Positions 50,123 to 62,000 of a DNA stretch of 64,000 bases are shown here, one piece after another. The stretch covers positions 4,464,001 to 4,528,000 of the forward strand of contig CM057057.1 in assembly GCA_029945375.1 (NCBI GenBank). The letters are read 5' to 3'. Under the pieces are notes generated by a model. That model did not search any database. It was given only the letters and a program-made list of their open reading frames with translations, and was not told where the DNA came from. Position 1 is the first letter of the stretch, and every line of letters begins with the position of its first letter. The stretch comes from Agaricus subrufescens (lineage: Eukaryota; Basidiomycota; Agaricomycetes; Agaricales; Agaricaceae). Both the position numbers and the translations under genes were made by a program.

Positions 50123-50977
50123 TTACCGAGACCCGACACCGGTCAGTTTTCCTGTCAACCACTCCAACGGCGTTTTGAGATTTCCGCCTCTCGAACCTGA
50201 TGATCCCAACGAAAGAGGGTTAGAAGAGGCATGTGACTCCTTTCTCTTTCGCGAAGCTTGTTGTACTGCGGATTCCGAGATAAATTGGGAGGGACTAGTC
50301 TAAGGAGGGACAAATGGATACACACCGGCTGCATCAATCTCTTCTACGTTTGTCTCCAATACCAGACCACCTTGTACTAGTTCCGATAGAATATGATGAA
50401 CCTGTCAATAACATACATTAACCCGAGGGAACCATGGGGTAAATGAAAGAATATTCTCAGACCTCATCGAAATGGAATACGAGATCAAGTTCGCAGACAT
50501 TCTCGAAAGCTCTATCCAATGACTCAACGAACACCTAAATAGCCAATCGATTTCGTTCATCAATTTCGAAAAGTGTAGAAACATGGGATAGAATGGCTTA
50601 GAATAACATACTTGTATCAGATCCAGGATACCGAGTTCACTCTCCGCCCCGTCCACCACGAACACGAAATATAGCGTTGCATAATTACGGTACACGACTC
50701 TCCATTTGTCTTCCTCCTGGCCTTTCTGTCCAAGGAAAGCTTCTATCTCTGGAGCATCGAGAAAGTTGCATAAGTTTGCAGGTCTTGAGACTACCAGGGA
50801 GAAGATCTTTTGTATCAATGCTTGAGAAGATTGATGTAGAGGAGTATAGAACTTGGTCAGACGGGCTACACCGGATGTATTAACTGTAAATTGGAATGAT
50901 AAATATATTAGCCCTGCACTGCGAATGTTAATATTCGTGTTGGTTGCGACTCAACAGATGAGGACAGCGTGAATCAT
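50123..50977 (-). CDS. APS3: AP-3 adaptor complex small (sigma) subunit
   Basis: Part of the clathrin-associated AP-3 coat that sorts cargo from Golgi/endosome to vacuole. The 22-nt first exon (50956-50977, MIHAVLI) joins 50883 to give MIHAVLIFNTSGVARLTKFY. It is followed by PANLCNFLDAPEI, WRVVYRNYATLYFVFVVDGA and ESELGILDLIQVFVESLDRA, then FENVCELDLVFHFDEVHHIL and GGLVLETNVEEID. These match the sigma longin fold throughout, and FENVCELDLVFH is the AP-3 type. The last exon adds a basic, Ser-rich tail of about 50 residues ending at 50123, longer than in yeast or mammals. Confidence 0.92.
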
Positions 50978-51269
50978 ATTGGGACGAATTTGCCGTCGTC
51001 TGGTATCCTGTGGTCTCTAGGAGCGCGGTTCGTGGCTGAATATACTGTCAAACGAAGGTTTCTCTACGGCTTTCTGAGTCAACGATGACCGGATGAAGGC
51101 GGATGAGAATAGGCGTATGACTTCTAATGCTTATGAGCGCTCATTAACAAAAAAGGTTATGTCATTAATCGCTTATTCATTTTTGGAACCAGCTTTCAAA
51201 TTTCGAAGAATATACCCAATTTCTTTGTCTTAATGTGAGGAAATTATGTAGAAGATTCAGGAAACGCGT
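50978..51269. other. Intergenic region
   Basis: About 290 bases holding the AP-3 sigma promoter and the ecdysoneless 3' UTR, both minus-strand. Nothing else recognised. Confidence 0.4.
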
Positions 51270-54200
51270 CTACAGATCGTCTCTAGGAAAATTAAACCCA
51301 GGTTGCAGCCTGCCAGCTAAATTACTGACAGGTCCGGAGAGACCAGCCTGACTTTTAAAGCTCTCAAGGAAATTCTTGATCAAGTTGTAGTCCATCGGTT
51401 CATTTTCATCTCCTGAATCATCGTCGTCTCCTCGGTCCAATGTGGCTTTAAGTTCCGCTTCCATGGCGGCCTCAATATTTTCATCCTCCACAGAACTACC
51501 AGCCTTTTCCTTCCCCTTCCCTTTATTTCTCGCCGTTCCTGACGGTAGCCCATCTTCCTGTCTGGGGGGTGCCCGTAGACGTGAAAGTTCGACATCCATT
51601 GCATTCATGACTGTCTCGAATGAATCCAACTCCGGATTTAGGTTGGGTCGTGGCCCAGGCTGGGGTGCCCTAGGCTTGCCCTTCGTTCCCGAAAAAGCAT
51701 CCTGTTGCTCTGAAGTAGGGGCCGGTGTCTGCAGTTTAAGCTCCCTCGCGCTTTTCGGAATAAAGGCTGTGCCTATCCTCAACCAACAAATAGCAAGAGA
51801 AATGTCAAGCGCACGAACCATTACGTTCCTTCCTATCTTGTAATATTTCATTCCACTGTTTGTCAGAAATACCAAGCGTTTGACGGGCAAATTCCAAGAA
51901 CTCCTCCTCTTCTTCCCCCATATCAATCTCCATGTCCCCAACGACTTGAGGTCGCTCTTCTTCTGATTCGTCATCCTCAACCTCTTCGTCACTTTCATCG
52001 TCAGAATCGACACCTTCGTATTTATCTCTCATAAGTATCGGCTCCCTGATTGGTTTATTGCTGATTTCTGGTAGCATTTTCGTGTCCGAGGTGTTATTTC
52101 CAACGACGTCGCTCTCAACAGTCGTTGGTGCTACTTTTTGCGAATTACTGTAGTAAGAGGCAGGCATCTTGCCGTATTCGTGGGGTGCCAATCCCGCCAC
52201 TAGTTTGTCCATTGCCTCTTTAGTCGCGGCATGTTCATAGTTGATATGTTGGCTCTGCCATTGCTCTCCTTCTGAATCATCGCCATCTGAATCACCACCG
52301 AGTGATTCATCAGAAAGCTCTTCACTGTAATCGCGCAGGTAAGTTAACACCCCAACGATTCCCATATTAAAGAGATGCCTACTCTTCAAACAACGCTCCT
52401 TCAATATCTCCCTCACCTTCAACAAATTGCTCGACTTTGCTTGCCAGGTCTTTTAAGCGCGATGCTTGCTCGGAAGCAACACGGTCCTCCTCTGATATGT
52501 CTGGAGAATCGATATCCATTTTAGTATCTCGAGACGATCTGTCTCCTTGACCCATCGTGTTCTCCAGCTTATTCTCAAATTCCTCAGCGTCGATGTTCAG
52601 CCAGGCCTCGTCATCTTCCTCTTGCAGCCCTGGGTCTCCTATCGAAGCGGCTTCCGAAATTGCTAAGTTTACCTGACTAGCAAACGACTGCCGTTGGCTA
52701 ATGTGACTATGTGAGTATCGCTAGCTGCGACGCAATAATGAAGCAAATACCTCGTAGAACGAGCCTCGAGAAACGCGCTGGCTGCCTTGGCTTCCAAGCT
52801 ATTCCACGCCTGAGACCCTTCTTTTTCTTCTTTGAAATAATTCGTTGCTACCAAATTTTGTATATATTGTATATATTCTGGATTTCTTCGGAGAGCGTCA
52901 ATGTTCGCCTGGGTCTATACAACAAGAAAATGAGCCTTTGAATCCAGGATGAGAGTCAGGACATCACCTTGGACTCTTTCGCCGCTGCTTCTCCCATAGC
53001 GGATTGGCCTTTACTCTCTTGGTAGAGCATTTCAAACCCAACAGCCTGGTAAAGCAATAAGCCATAAGAATTTAGCACATCAGCAACTTGAATCCTTACA
53101 ATCTTCATTCCCGTGTCTCTCCACTTGTATTCCTGACTTCCCTCGCTCTCCTTCCATTGTCCAAATATTTTGGGAGGATAAAATTTTTGGCCAACCAACT
53201 GTGCGTAGGCGGGACGTGTCATCTTGACGGACCGTAGAACGATTGTGCTTGGAGGGAAACGAGACATGCGGTGAGCGGCCTTTAGATAGTGAGTAGGCTT
53301 GGTCTGTTGTACCAAATGTAATAGTGCTCACACGCAACTGGATCGCATCTCTCGTGTAAAATGTTTCTACTGCCTTTTGTACGAGATATGGATTGGCTAG
53401 AAGCGCTTTGGCAATATCCACAGGTATGTAAGCTTTAGTTGTATGCAGATGTTCCCGTTGTGCCTCGGGATACCTTTGTAAGTGGTTAGACATTTGTAGC
53501 GCCACGCTAACCAGAAGAAATTCTTGCCTAGATATCCGGTCCCAAACGACCGCTTCTGTACTTGTAGAGGCCAAGGTGTCTGTGAGATCATCCCTTATCG
53601 CTTTGACTGCATCTTCAACGCATATATATTCTTCCTCTTTCTCATCGAGATCCTCCTCGTCTGACTCTTTACTGTTGCTTGCATGCTTTCTGCGGCGACG
53701 TCTTTTGGAGGGTAAAGAAGCATGTTCGAGAGGGATTAAGTGGAGACGTGAACGGTAGATCCAGACCTATACGTCAACAAGGGGCTTGTAAGTATCTGGA
53801 ATTCCTCACCAGTTTAATGGAAAAAAGGGCGCACCCTGTTTTCAGCGTTGGATGGCTCAACCCAGGGTGGTAAAGTTTTTGCGGCCTCGATGAGCAAGAA
53901 TTCTCCGTCAGAGTCATAAACACTTTGTGAACAATTATAATCAGATATTTGGAGAGCAACTTTGAGACTTATGATACCTAATGACAACGTCCCACTTGGA
54001 ACTGATCTCACGTAAAAGCCAAACGGTGAGCCATTCGTCGTCGATGCAGTCCCCGACGCGCATCTGACCTTCCAGGAACCATATTTTAGTGTCGGGGTCT
54101 TCCGCCACCTTTACTTCGAACGCATCTCGGTGCCAAATAAAGCCACGGAGAAGCCCATCGACATATTCATTGATACAAGGGACAAGAGAAGTCACAGACA

Positions 54201-54285
54201 GTTTGTCAGACGACTGCGCGGGCGGGTAGAGCGCATAGTGCACCGTGTCCTCTGCTATAGATGGCGGACGGTTGAAGATGTCCAT
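51270..54285 (-). CDS. Ecdysoneless (ECD) / SGT1 homologue
   Basis: Conserved eukaryotic protein; relatives act in pre-mRNA splicing (Prp8 stability), transcription of glycolytic genes in yeast (suppressor of gcr2) and cell-cycle progress. Start MDIFNRPPSIAEDTVHYALY. Conserved blocks: GFIWHRDAFEVKV, IWFLEGQMRVGDCIDDEWLT, VYDSDGEFLLIEAA, LPPWVEPSNAENRVWIYRSR, LHLIPLEH. The middle part is helical (AYIPVDIAKALLANPYLVQ, MTRPAYAQLVGQKFYPPKIF). The C-terminal half is very acidic (VDSDDESDEEVEDDESEEE) and includes EEEEFLEFARQTLGISDKQW; it ends NFPRDDL. About 10-12 introns. It shares a 90-base upstream region with the V-ATPase gene. Not the unrelated Skp1-binding SGT1. Confidence 0.93.
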
Positions 54286-54375
54286 GAAAGTCAGATATGA
54301 AAGTCAGGATCGGAGCCAAACACGGCCACCCTTTTTCCATTCCGAGCCTCCTCCACTTCCAGCTCGCCGACCACG
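54286..54375. promoter_or_regulatory. 90-bp divergent promoter between ECD and V-ATPase subunit F
   Basis: The two start codons are only 90 bases apart, with no TATA box seen. Both transcription start regions must lie here or overlap. Confidence 0.6.
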
Positions 54376-54989
54376 ATGGCGGCAACTACCTCTTACAGAG
54401 ACAGAAATCTCATAGCGGTCATCGGCGACGAGGTGGGGCATCCCGTTCGCCATCGTCTTTTTGTCCTACATACTCAAATCCTGAGCCCTAGGACTCAATT
54501 ACGGGTTTACTACTTGCCGGGATTGGTCACGTAAATGAAACACAGAAAAAGAACTTCCTGGTCGTAGATTCAAGTATGTCGGAGAGCTCCACATCGCATG
54601 CGCTAGATGAATCATGTTTTTCATTCGCGGTCATTAGAAACGCCTGTCGCAACGATCGAGGCCACTTTCCAGGACTTCACTGAACGGCAGGACATTGCTA
54701 TCCTATTGATCAACCAGCACGTACGTTATCCATCTTGTCTGGTTCGCGACAACCCATCTTTTTCTTTCTTGATATCGATATAGATTGCTGAGAAGATTCG
54801 TCCCTCGATCGACAAATACAACCAGGCGTTCCCCGCTCTACTAGAGATACCATCCAAAGACCATCCTTACGGTACAACTACTCCGTTTTCTCTCTTTCTC
54901 GCACTTCACTGACCCTTAAGCTTCCTTATCTCGTAGACCCCTCCAAAGACTCGGTTCTCAAACGTGTGCAGAAGCTTTTTGGAGATTAA
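54376..54989 (+). CDS. VMA7: V-type proton ATPase subunit F
   Basis: Central-stalk subunit of the V1 sector of the vacuolar proton pump. The first exon (54376-54432) encodes [19 protein letters not shown]. Further exons give [20 protein letters not shown] and [20 protein letters not shown], then [20 protein letters not shown] and [20 protein letters not shown], ending in [12 protein letters not shown] with TAA at 54987-54989. About 120 residues, the family length, with four introns. All family motifs are present. Confidence 0.97.
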
Positions 54990-55031
54990 TCATGCAAACA
55001 TTCTTTAATATAATTACTACAATACATAAAC

Positions 55032-56408
55032 TTAGTGAGCGACCCAACGCATTACTGGTTCATTGTCTCGAACGCCAGGTGCTCGTTCCACAAATACACG
55101 TACGGGGTTGGGATCTCTAGTATCTATAAACCCTGTTTCAGACAATGCCTCCGAATCTTTCATGTACAAATTGACTTACTCGGAATGTCCACAAGAAGAT
55201 ATCGGAACACGAAGTATCCATCGCTATTCTAGTCGTCCTCAGCACTTGTAGCGTTCAAGAGCTACCAAGTAACACTTACTCGAATAAGGTCAGCATGAAC
55301 CTCACCCTCGGTAAATGTTCGATTATCTACTTTCAGGAAAGTGTCAGAACTCCCCCGCGATCCCTTGAGAGATGAGAAGATCCCGGCAAAGTTCCATCCG
55401 TTACTCTCTGCAGGCTTTTCTATTTTTTTCTCCTGTTCAACTGTATTGGACAAAGGCGGCGCAGGTACAGGTGCTCCACTCAAGTACTTGATCGTCCGTT
55501 TCGATTGTTCCCATGCACGTTCTAGTTGAACTTGGCACCAAACTACGGCTTCATTCAGCGTCGTATCGGGCAGACGAGTAAGCTTTTCCATCATCCAGTC
55601 AGTGAAAGCTTCAGTGTATCCAATATCCGATGGTAGGGGTGAGGTGCCGTCAAGTCGGCCTTGGATATAGAAAGTTAAGATCATGTGTTCCTGGCCGTAG
55701 GCGTCAACGAATACTTGGGAGGTGACATGTCGATTCCGGTGCCGTGGCCGGACGAGTGATGGTGGGTTATTATGGAAGGTGAGAGGACCGTTTATGTACT
55801 TGAGCACCTGAAGAATGATATTGTCGCGAATAAGGCATCATGAAACTTTCCGGCTTATGATGATAATGACGTACACGCGGGTTACGCTTGATGCGTTCAC
55901 ATGCATCTTTGAAAAGGTTGGTCGGGGAGTTGTGGGAGTACATTTCAGAGGTTATAGTGTATATCAGTATTGCCGCGAGGCCTGCTCCTATGAGGATCAC
56001 TGCCACATTCTTCGTTTGTGCAGCCGTCCGTACAACTATGGCCAAAAGGGAAACAGAGAAAGAGTACATAGTCCGTTCAAGAGGTCCACAACGATCTGTT
56101 TGTTACGTACCCTTTCCTCCTGCGCTCAGTTCGGACCACTTTTTTTGTTTTTGTTGACTGCGTAGCGCTTGCTGTGAGATACCTAACTGAAAAGGCCCCA
56201 CAGTATCATGTCGTGTAGATGAACCCGTATGTTTTGTATCGAGCAAGTGGGAGAGGTCTGACGACTGCTGATGATTCATGTTGACACTGCCCTTGTGCGT
56301 CGCGAATCCTCGTGTGCGACGACGGGAGCACTGAAGAGAGAAACTGGCCAGGGACAGACTCCGGGAGCATGGCAGGGATGACCGAAGCAAAGCAGTCGAG
56401 ATGCTCAT
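55032..56408 (-). CDS. TIM21: TIM21, mitochondrial inner-membrane import subunit
   Basis: Subunit of the TIM23 complex that contacts the TOM complex and respiratory supercomplexes. The N-terminus (MSISTALLRSSLPCSRSLSL) is a basic, Ser-rich presequence. The membrane segment is VAVILIGAGLAAILIYTITS, followed by SPTNLFKDACERIKRNPRV. The intermembrane-space domain includes YINGPLTFHNNPP, HVTSQVFVDAYGQEHMILTF and YIQGRLDGTS. After a Pro/Ala insert comes VDNRTFTEGEVHADLIR, then SDGYFVFRYLLVDIP and the end PNPVRVFVERAPG. Stop 55032-55034. About five introns. The 3' ends of this gene and VMA7 are only 42 bases apart. Confidence 0.94.
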
Positions 56409-56505
56409 GGCGAAGTTTGGTCAAGTAAACACGCTCCGCGCCCGTTTGCTATTCTGGGAAATACCGTACACATGTGTAAACACCCCGGAACTGAAGCTAC
56501 TGAAC

Positions 56506-57616
56506 CTAAGCCGCCAAACGCTTCCGCTCCTCTTCCTCCATCTTTTTCTGTATCGCGACCCTTGCGGGGACTATGTTCCTCCTCTCCGTCGTGATCTTCA
56601 CCTCAAAGCTTTCAACTCCAAGCGCCTTGAGAGTCTTCTTCTCCACGAGGCTATAGTCTTCTTTGTTATCTCTCGCGAAATTAAAAGGCTGCTTGAGAGA
56701 TACGGGAGGGTTGGTAATAACTCTCGGGATTCGGAGGTGGTTCTTGGATGCCGAGTGCAGCATGAGAGGATGCATCAACACAACATCCCCCACTTCACCC
56801 GTCAGCTCAACGAAATTGGAACTACGCTTAGCAGTATCCAGGTGGGAATAGTATCCGGGATCATCTTTGGGATCCTGGTAGGTTGAGTTCGATGGAGCGA
56901 ATGCTTGTCCTACAGGCCTTACACCTTCAGGGTGACTAGCAAGGTATTTTGCGACAGGGTCAATCCCGTCTGGGCAAATCATGGTGCCTCCACCTCGGGG
57001 TGCAATATCAGAATAGATCGGGATGACAAGTAGTGCTTGCTCAGGAGAATCAAGGAAATGAATCTGTAGGATAGTCAGGTTTGTAGTACTAGAAATAAAG
57101 CGATTATCCCTCACAAAGAAGTCTCCATCGACATGCCAATTAGTCAAGTCCCGGGGATGAACAGGCTGTGGTTGTCGCGCGTATTCCTCTGTTCCCAGAT
57201 TGACGATAAAAGAGTCACCCCAATTCGCTGCATTCTTATCGATACGCTCTTCGCCTCCAAGAAGCTCTGTTATAGCTCCCCACGCCTAATAAGTTGGTTG
57301 CGATGAGCCAGATAATTAGCGTGCTGCTCAAGAGATATACTTTTGGAGAGAAATCTGCCACTTGAACCCGCTTAAGCCAGGGCATGTGAATCTTCTCTTG
57401 AGTCCAAGTCGACTTATCGTTGGGATCTAGCCCGAGACGGATCCATAACTCAGACGTGAAATCGGCCGCTTGTTGGCGAGTGAACGCATTCTTGATGATG
57501 ATATACCCGTGTTCAAGAAAGTGGTCCTCCTGTTCGGCTAAACGATGACATTAAGTATATGGAGATGGATGTAGTGCGAGCGACTCACCAGTAAGGTGTT
57601 CGAATTTCTTGACCAT
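56506..57616 (-). CDS. Phytanoyl-CoA dioxygenase-like Fe(II)/2-oxoglutarate oxygenase
   Basis: Non-heme iron oxygenase; substrate unknown. Proposed start MVKKFEHLTAEQEDHFLEHG, with further exons giving YIIIKNAFTRQQAADFTSEL, WIRLGLDPNDKSTWTQEKIH, GDSFIVNLGTEEYARQPQPV and NWHVDGDFF. The iron facial triad is visible as HVD in NWHVDGD and the distal His in MHPLMLHSASKNHLRIPRVI, with the Arg that follows able to bind 2-oxoglutarate. PIYSDIAPRGGGTMICPDGI is typical of PhyH-fold proteins from fungi. The C-terminus is charged (KKMEEEERKRLAA). The start is uncertain: an upstream exon is possible. Five or so introns. Confidence 0.82.
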
Positions 57617-57879
57617 ATTACCGAGTTGTTCTATGATACAGTCAGTCGGAGTCAGGAGTCTGGGTTCTTATGGACCAGTGGTGAGAAGCAATACGGTCTA
57701 TGCGAGGCCGCACAAACCTACTAAACCTATTTTGCGTGGTCACGCTGGCTAAAAGGTTCCTGGAATGCGGGCCACCGGATGATTCTCGGAAGGACAGAAT
57801 CTGGAGGTCCATGGGGCAAATAAAAATATATCACGAAGTATATTTCAATGCTGTTCTAGAAAAGTTAACTGGCTCTAAA

Positions 57880-58914
57880 TTACTTCTCGAAGTCGGCTAT
57901 ATTCTTCAACACAGATTCCTTCAACTGGGGTTTTGATTAATAATATGTTAAAGTCTGGAGCAGTGTTTAACTTACTGGAGGACTAGGACAGTCTGGTTCC
58001 ACATAACTTAGGACGAAGTTCGTGGCTAACCAGTCACTTTCAACGCCGCCTAGGTCACGGAAGATCAATGTACGAGGCTTTCCGGGTTGCGGGGCTGGAA
58101 TGAAGACATCGAAAGGTACATGTTTGAACAGGGGTGTACTAGGAAACAGGCTGGATAGTTTCCTAAGGGGTGATCCCTCCTGTATGATTTGGTCTTCTGT
58201 CAATTCTCCGCTCTGTTTTGCCTTTGCCAACCGTGCGTTCAAAGCACGGACGAAACCGTCTCGCAAATGCGTCAGACCGGTTGAACGGGTAGCAACTACA
58301 TTTATTAACAGAGGTGAGGGGCGCAGACACAAAGCACTCACCGATTCGAACGACACAGTCGGTGTTTTGGACAATGTGGCTAATCTTCTGTTCCGGGGTC
58401 ATGTCCCGTGTGATCTATGACGACAGCTAGGTTAGTAGCCGAAGCTATGACACAGAGTGAATTGAGAAGACGAACATGGATGTTAGGATTGTTCAAGTCT
58501 ACATACAAACCTGCTGAATACACCTTTATTCCGATAAAGGTAACTGTCCGCACACCGACACCCACAAGAGTTAGCGGTGGAATGGGAACTTTGGCCGGGA
58601 CCTGAATCGTCTTCGGGAAAGCAATTGAAGTAGCAGGATCGACTATGGGCACGCAGTGAGAATGTGTTATATTCCTTGAAAGTCCAGTCCTAACCAACTG
58701 TCTCTTCGCTCTCCGGCGGGTTTGTGCTGGCGTCAGAATACACGGTCTTTGCAGACAATGCCAGGGCTGTGAGAGCACCGGCGCATAGCAGGGGCCTCGA
58801 CAGTCGCGCCGACCTCAGACCCGGGGAGGTGGAGTACGCGCGCGCTGGGGCACGGTGGGCGAGCCTACGAGAGCTGGCGGCGAGCCGGCGGGCAAGTGGC
58901 TGGAGGAAGGACAT
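57880..58914 (-). CDS. AIM18: Mitochondrial chalcone-isomerase-fold protein, AIM18-like
   Basis: Member of the chalcone-isomerase-like fold found in fungal mitochondria; yeast AIM18/AIM46 have no established enzyme activity. Start taken at MSFLQPLARRLAASSRRLAH, an arginine-rich presequence; an in-frame ATG at 58945-58947 adds 11 residues. Then a hydrophobic stretch (PLLCAGALTALALSAKTVYS), IAFPKTIQVPAKVPIPPLTL, VGVGVRTVTFIGIKVYSAGL, YVDLNNPNI, and across introns VVATRSTGLTHLRDGFVRAL, FDVFIPAPQPGKPRTLIFRD and SDWLATNFVLSYVEP. The last exon ends LKESVLKNIADFEK, TAA 57880-57882. The 58915-59099 region is shared upstream DNA with the PA200 gene. Confidence 0.88.
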
Positions 58915-59099
58915 GGCCCGGGGCTCTTTTGGGAAAGCGGCCGGCAAAGAGGGGTCACGTGGCTGATAGATATGCGCGTTCTGCTGGGGAGATCGAATCG
59001 ACTGACTCGCCTCCTGGACGCGTCACCAGGACTCGTAAGCCCTTCGTCTGCCCATAAATATCTTCCACTCCATCTGTACGTCCCATCTCTCTCCCCACC
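58915..59099. promoter_or_regulatory. 185-bp divergent promoter between AIM18-like and PA200 genes
   Basis: Short ATG-to-ATG interval on opposite strands. GC-rich on the AIM18 side, more AT and pyrimidine-rich next to the PA200 start. A TAAATATC element lies near 59056. Confidence 0.5.
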
Positions 59100-62000
59100 A
59101 TGGAGGATTTGGCTCAGGCATACTACGCTGCCACAGTCACCGCTCTTACCCCAGCTCATTTTGGCATGGACGATGATGACGCTTCTGTATTCGGTTCTGG
59201 CCTAGAGGAAGATGAACAAGCCTGGTTAGATGGACAGCGTAAGACTCTGCAATCTTATCTTGACTCCGTACCGTACAAGTGCGAATCCTACGAAGTAATG
59301 CAAGAGAAACTCGAGTTCATAGTCGGAAGACTTTACATCGCTGCAAAGGCCAAAAACTGGCAGCTTATTTCCTCCTGGGATGGACTTCTCCAGTGGTATG
59401 TTGTGAGCATGAACCCTGTTCTGTATCTCATATCGCACAGCTGGCTCCTCATGCGATATCCAATGGTCAAGTCCACGCGCGCTAAGCTTGTGCGATTCTA
59501 CTACGAACTCTGTATCCTTCCCGGAATCGATACGCGAACCTTGAAAAGTTGGTCTGATATGATTTCTCGCCTTTGTAACAACAAACCTGGTCAGAAGCGT
59601 AAACTTGAGTCCTCCGACCTTGAGCTTTCCTGGAAGCCGTTGTGGCGCGTCATGCAAAGAGTTCTTTGGAATGAATCTGGGTACGCCAAAGGGTACTCTC
59701 TTGTCTTGTAATCAGTTAGGTCAAACAGATTATAGAAAACAATCAGCTAGCCTTTACTTGGAGGTTGCCTTCCAATGCAAACACTTTTTCCCGGCACGCG
59801 AGATACCGGAGATGTTGGAGGCCTTTCTCCCTCTTCTCACCTTCAATGTGAGTGGTCGACTATGGGGATCAAACCCAGTGGCTCATGCCCAAGTATAGAC
59901 AGTTTTAACTATGACCGCCGTCCTAACTTCCTTCCTGCCACAAAGTCATGCTGATACCTATCTTCCTGCTATTTTCAAAATATGGGAAGGTTTTAACTCG
60001 GCATTCATCGACGAAAGATTCATGGAACTGGCTGGAAACTTGTCGCGTGACCACATATCTGGGCCTGATGGTCTATACGGCAGTGAGGGTACAGCTCACT
60101 GGAAGGATGTAGGGATCTGGACCAATGAACAGTGGAATACATTGACGAGCAAAGGATTGAATATGATGAGTATGACATCTGACACCTGAAGGATCGTAAT
60201 TTTAACTGAAACTTTCGTGATCTAGGTGTTCCTGTTGGTTCGTCAAAGGTACAATTTTTATGAAGACTTGCTTTCACGCATAGCGTTGAAAAATGACATC
60301 TTTTAGACATCCTCCTCGACTGCACCCCATGCCGACAGTGGGCTTGATAAACCCCCCAAAGCGAATAGAAATCAGAATAAAATCAGTGTGTGCTATGTTT
60401 ATGACGTTGACGTGTCCTTACGCATCTTCAGATGCATTGGCAAAGGTCTTTATCTATTCTATCTCTGTAGATGGTGAAGTACGCGTCCCGACGCCCTCCT
60501 TACAAGACGAGAAACTGCCAAAGGCGGCCGGATTCATTGCGGGATCTAAGGCATTAGACGCACTTGACAAATTGATCACTTGCACCGAGTCTTTCTTCCA
60601 TCCATCTAATTCGGGACCGTGGACCGCAGTGGTAGGTCAACACCATAGTCCATTTTGCCTTTTTTTAATGATGTTGCATTCAGCTCACTCTCTTCGTTCA
60701 CCATCTGTCTTCCCATTTCCTACGTCGCATGAAAGAGGAAGAACTTGCTAATTGCAAAACGCCACAAGTATGTTTTGAATTCTGATTCCTATCTGTTTGC
60801 TCAATTATCCGCCAGGAACGTCGACTGACGCCAGCACTCCGACGGGCATTCGTTCTCATCCTACGTACCCCCTGCTTACTCGCGATGTTTTCTAAAGACG
60901 CAATGTCTCTGGGATTTGCCCAAGCGAGCCTTCGCATGCTCTCGCTTTTAGAAGCTGACCTCATTATGCCAGAGCTACTAGACAGGGCTTACAATGGTTT
61001 GGAAGTTGTGAACGAGACACACCGAACGACTGCAGTCTTGGGCATGCTTGCTTCTATAACACAACCCCTGACGACGGAGAGCATTTGGCTTGGAGGTCAA
61101 AAGCACATTGTACCACTTCTTGAACTTTGTGTCCCTGGAATCGATTTGGTGAGTGAATTTGCTAGATGAGTTGACACCACTTGACAAGATCTCTATGCCG
61201 CTGCAGAACGATCCTATCAAGACTGTATGCGCAACCTTGTTTATCACTGGGGTCGCGCAGAGCATCAAGATCGGAGACCTTTCAATGCATCATGCAGGTG
61301 TGGCATTGTCGGGCGACGTTCCGCCTGAAGAGGTTATGGATGTCGAGGACGACGAACTATTGCCTGAGGGAGCTGAACTTGGGTCTACACCCAAACTTAG
61401 TCGACAAGAAGAACGTTCATTGGCTCGGGATAGCACCGCGGCATTTGCTGACTGGGTGACCTCCCTCTTTAGGCGTGTCTTAGCGTTGTATGAGAACTTG
61501 CCCGAAGAAGGTGGCAAGAAAGGGACTACTGGAGGAAAAGTTGAAGAGAGCGTCCTCAAGTCCATCAGAAATATGATGGATGTCATTTGTCTCCACTTAT
61601 CAGATCAGTTATTTGACCTTGTGCTTAACTTGGTCTATAACTATGCCACTACGAATGCAAAACCCAATGCTGTCCGTGCATTTGGTCAGCTTATTGCCTG
61701 TTTGGCAAGAGTTCAACCAAAGAAGACTTTGGCACGATTCCTCCCTTTTTGCAAGGCCCAAATCGAGGAAGAATTATTGCATGGTGCATCGAGTATCCGA
61801 ACAACGTCCACGCACACAGCCGTTCCTTCAGACACGACTTTGCATTGGAGTCCGTATTCATCAGTTCTTATCTTTCGGCTGCTAATCAGATTTCAGACAT
61901 GGCGATTCTCCGCGGTTGCTTTGGCTATGGTGACGGTGGAGTGAGTAAAGTATTTGTGTCATGAGAATATGTGACACTAATATGAACCAAATTCCCAGCT

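Noticed and set aside
51442..51843. 133-codon frame antisense to the ecdysoneless gene
   Set aside because: Mirror of acidic/Ser-rich coding sequence on the other strand; no motif.
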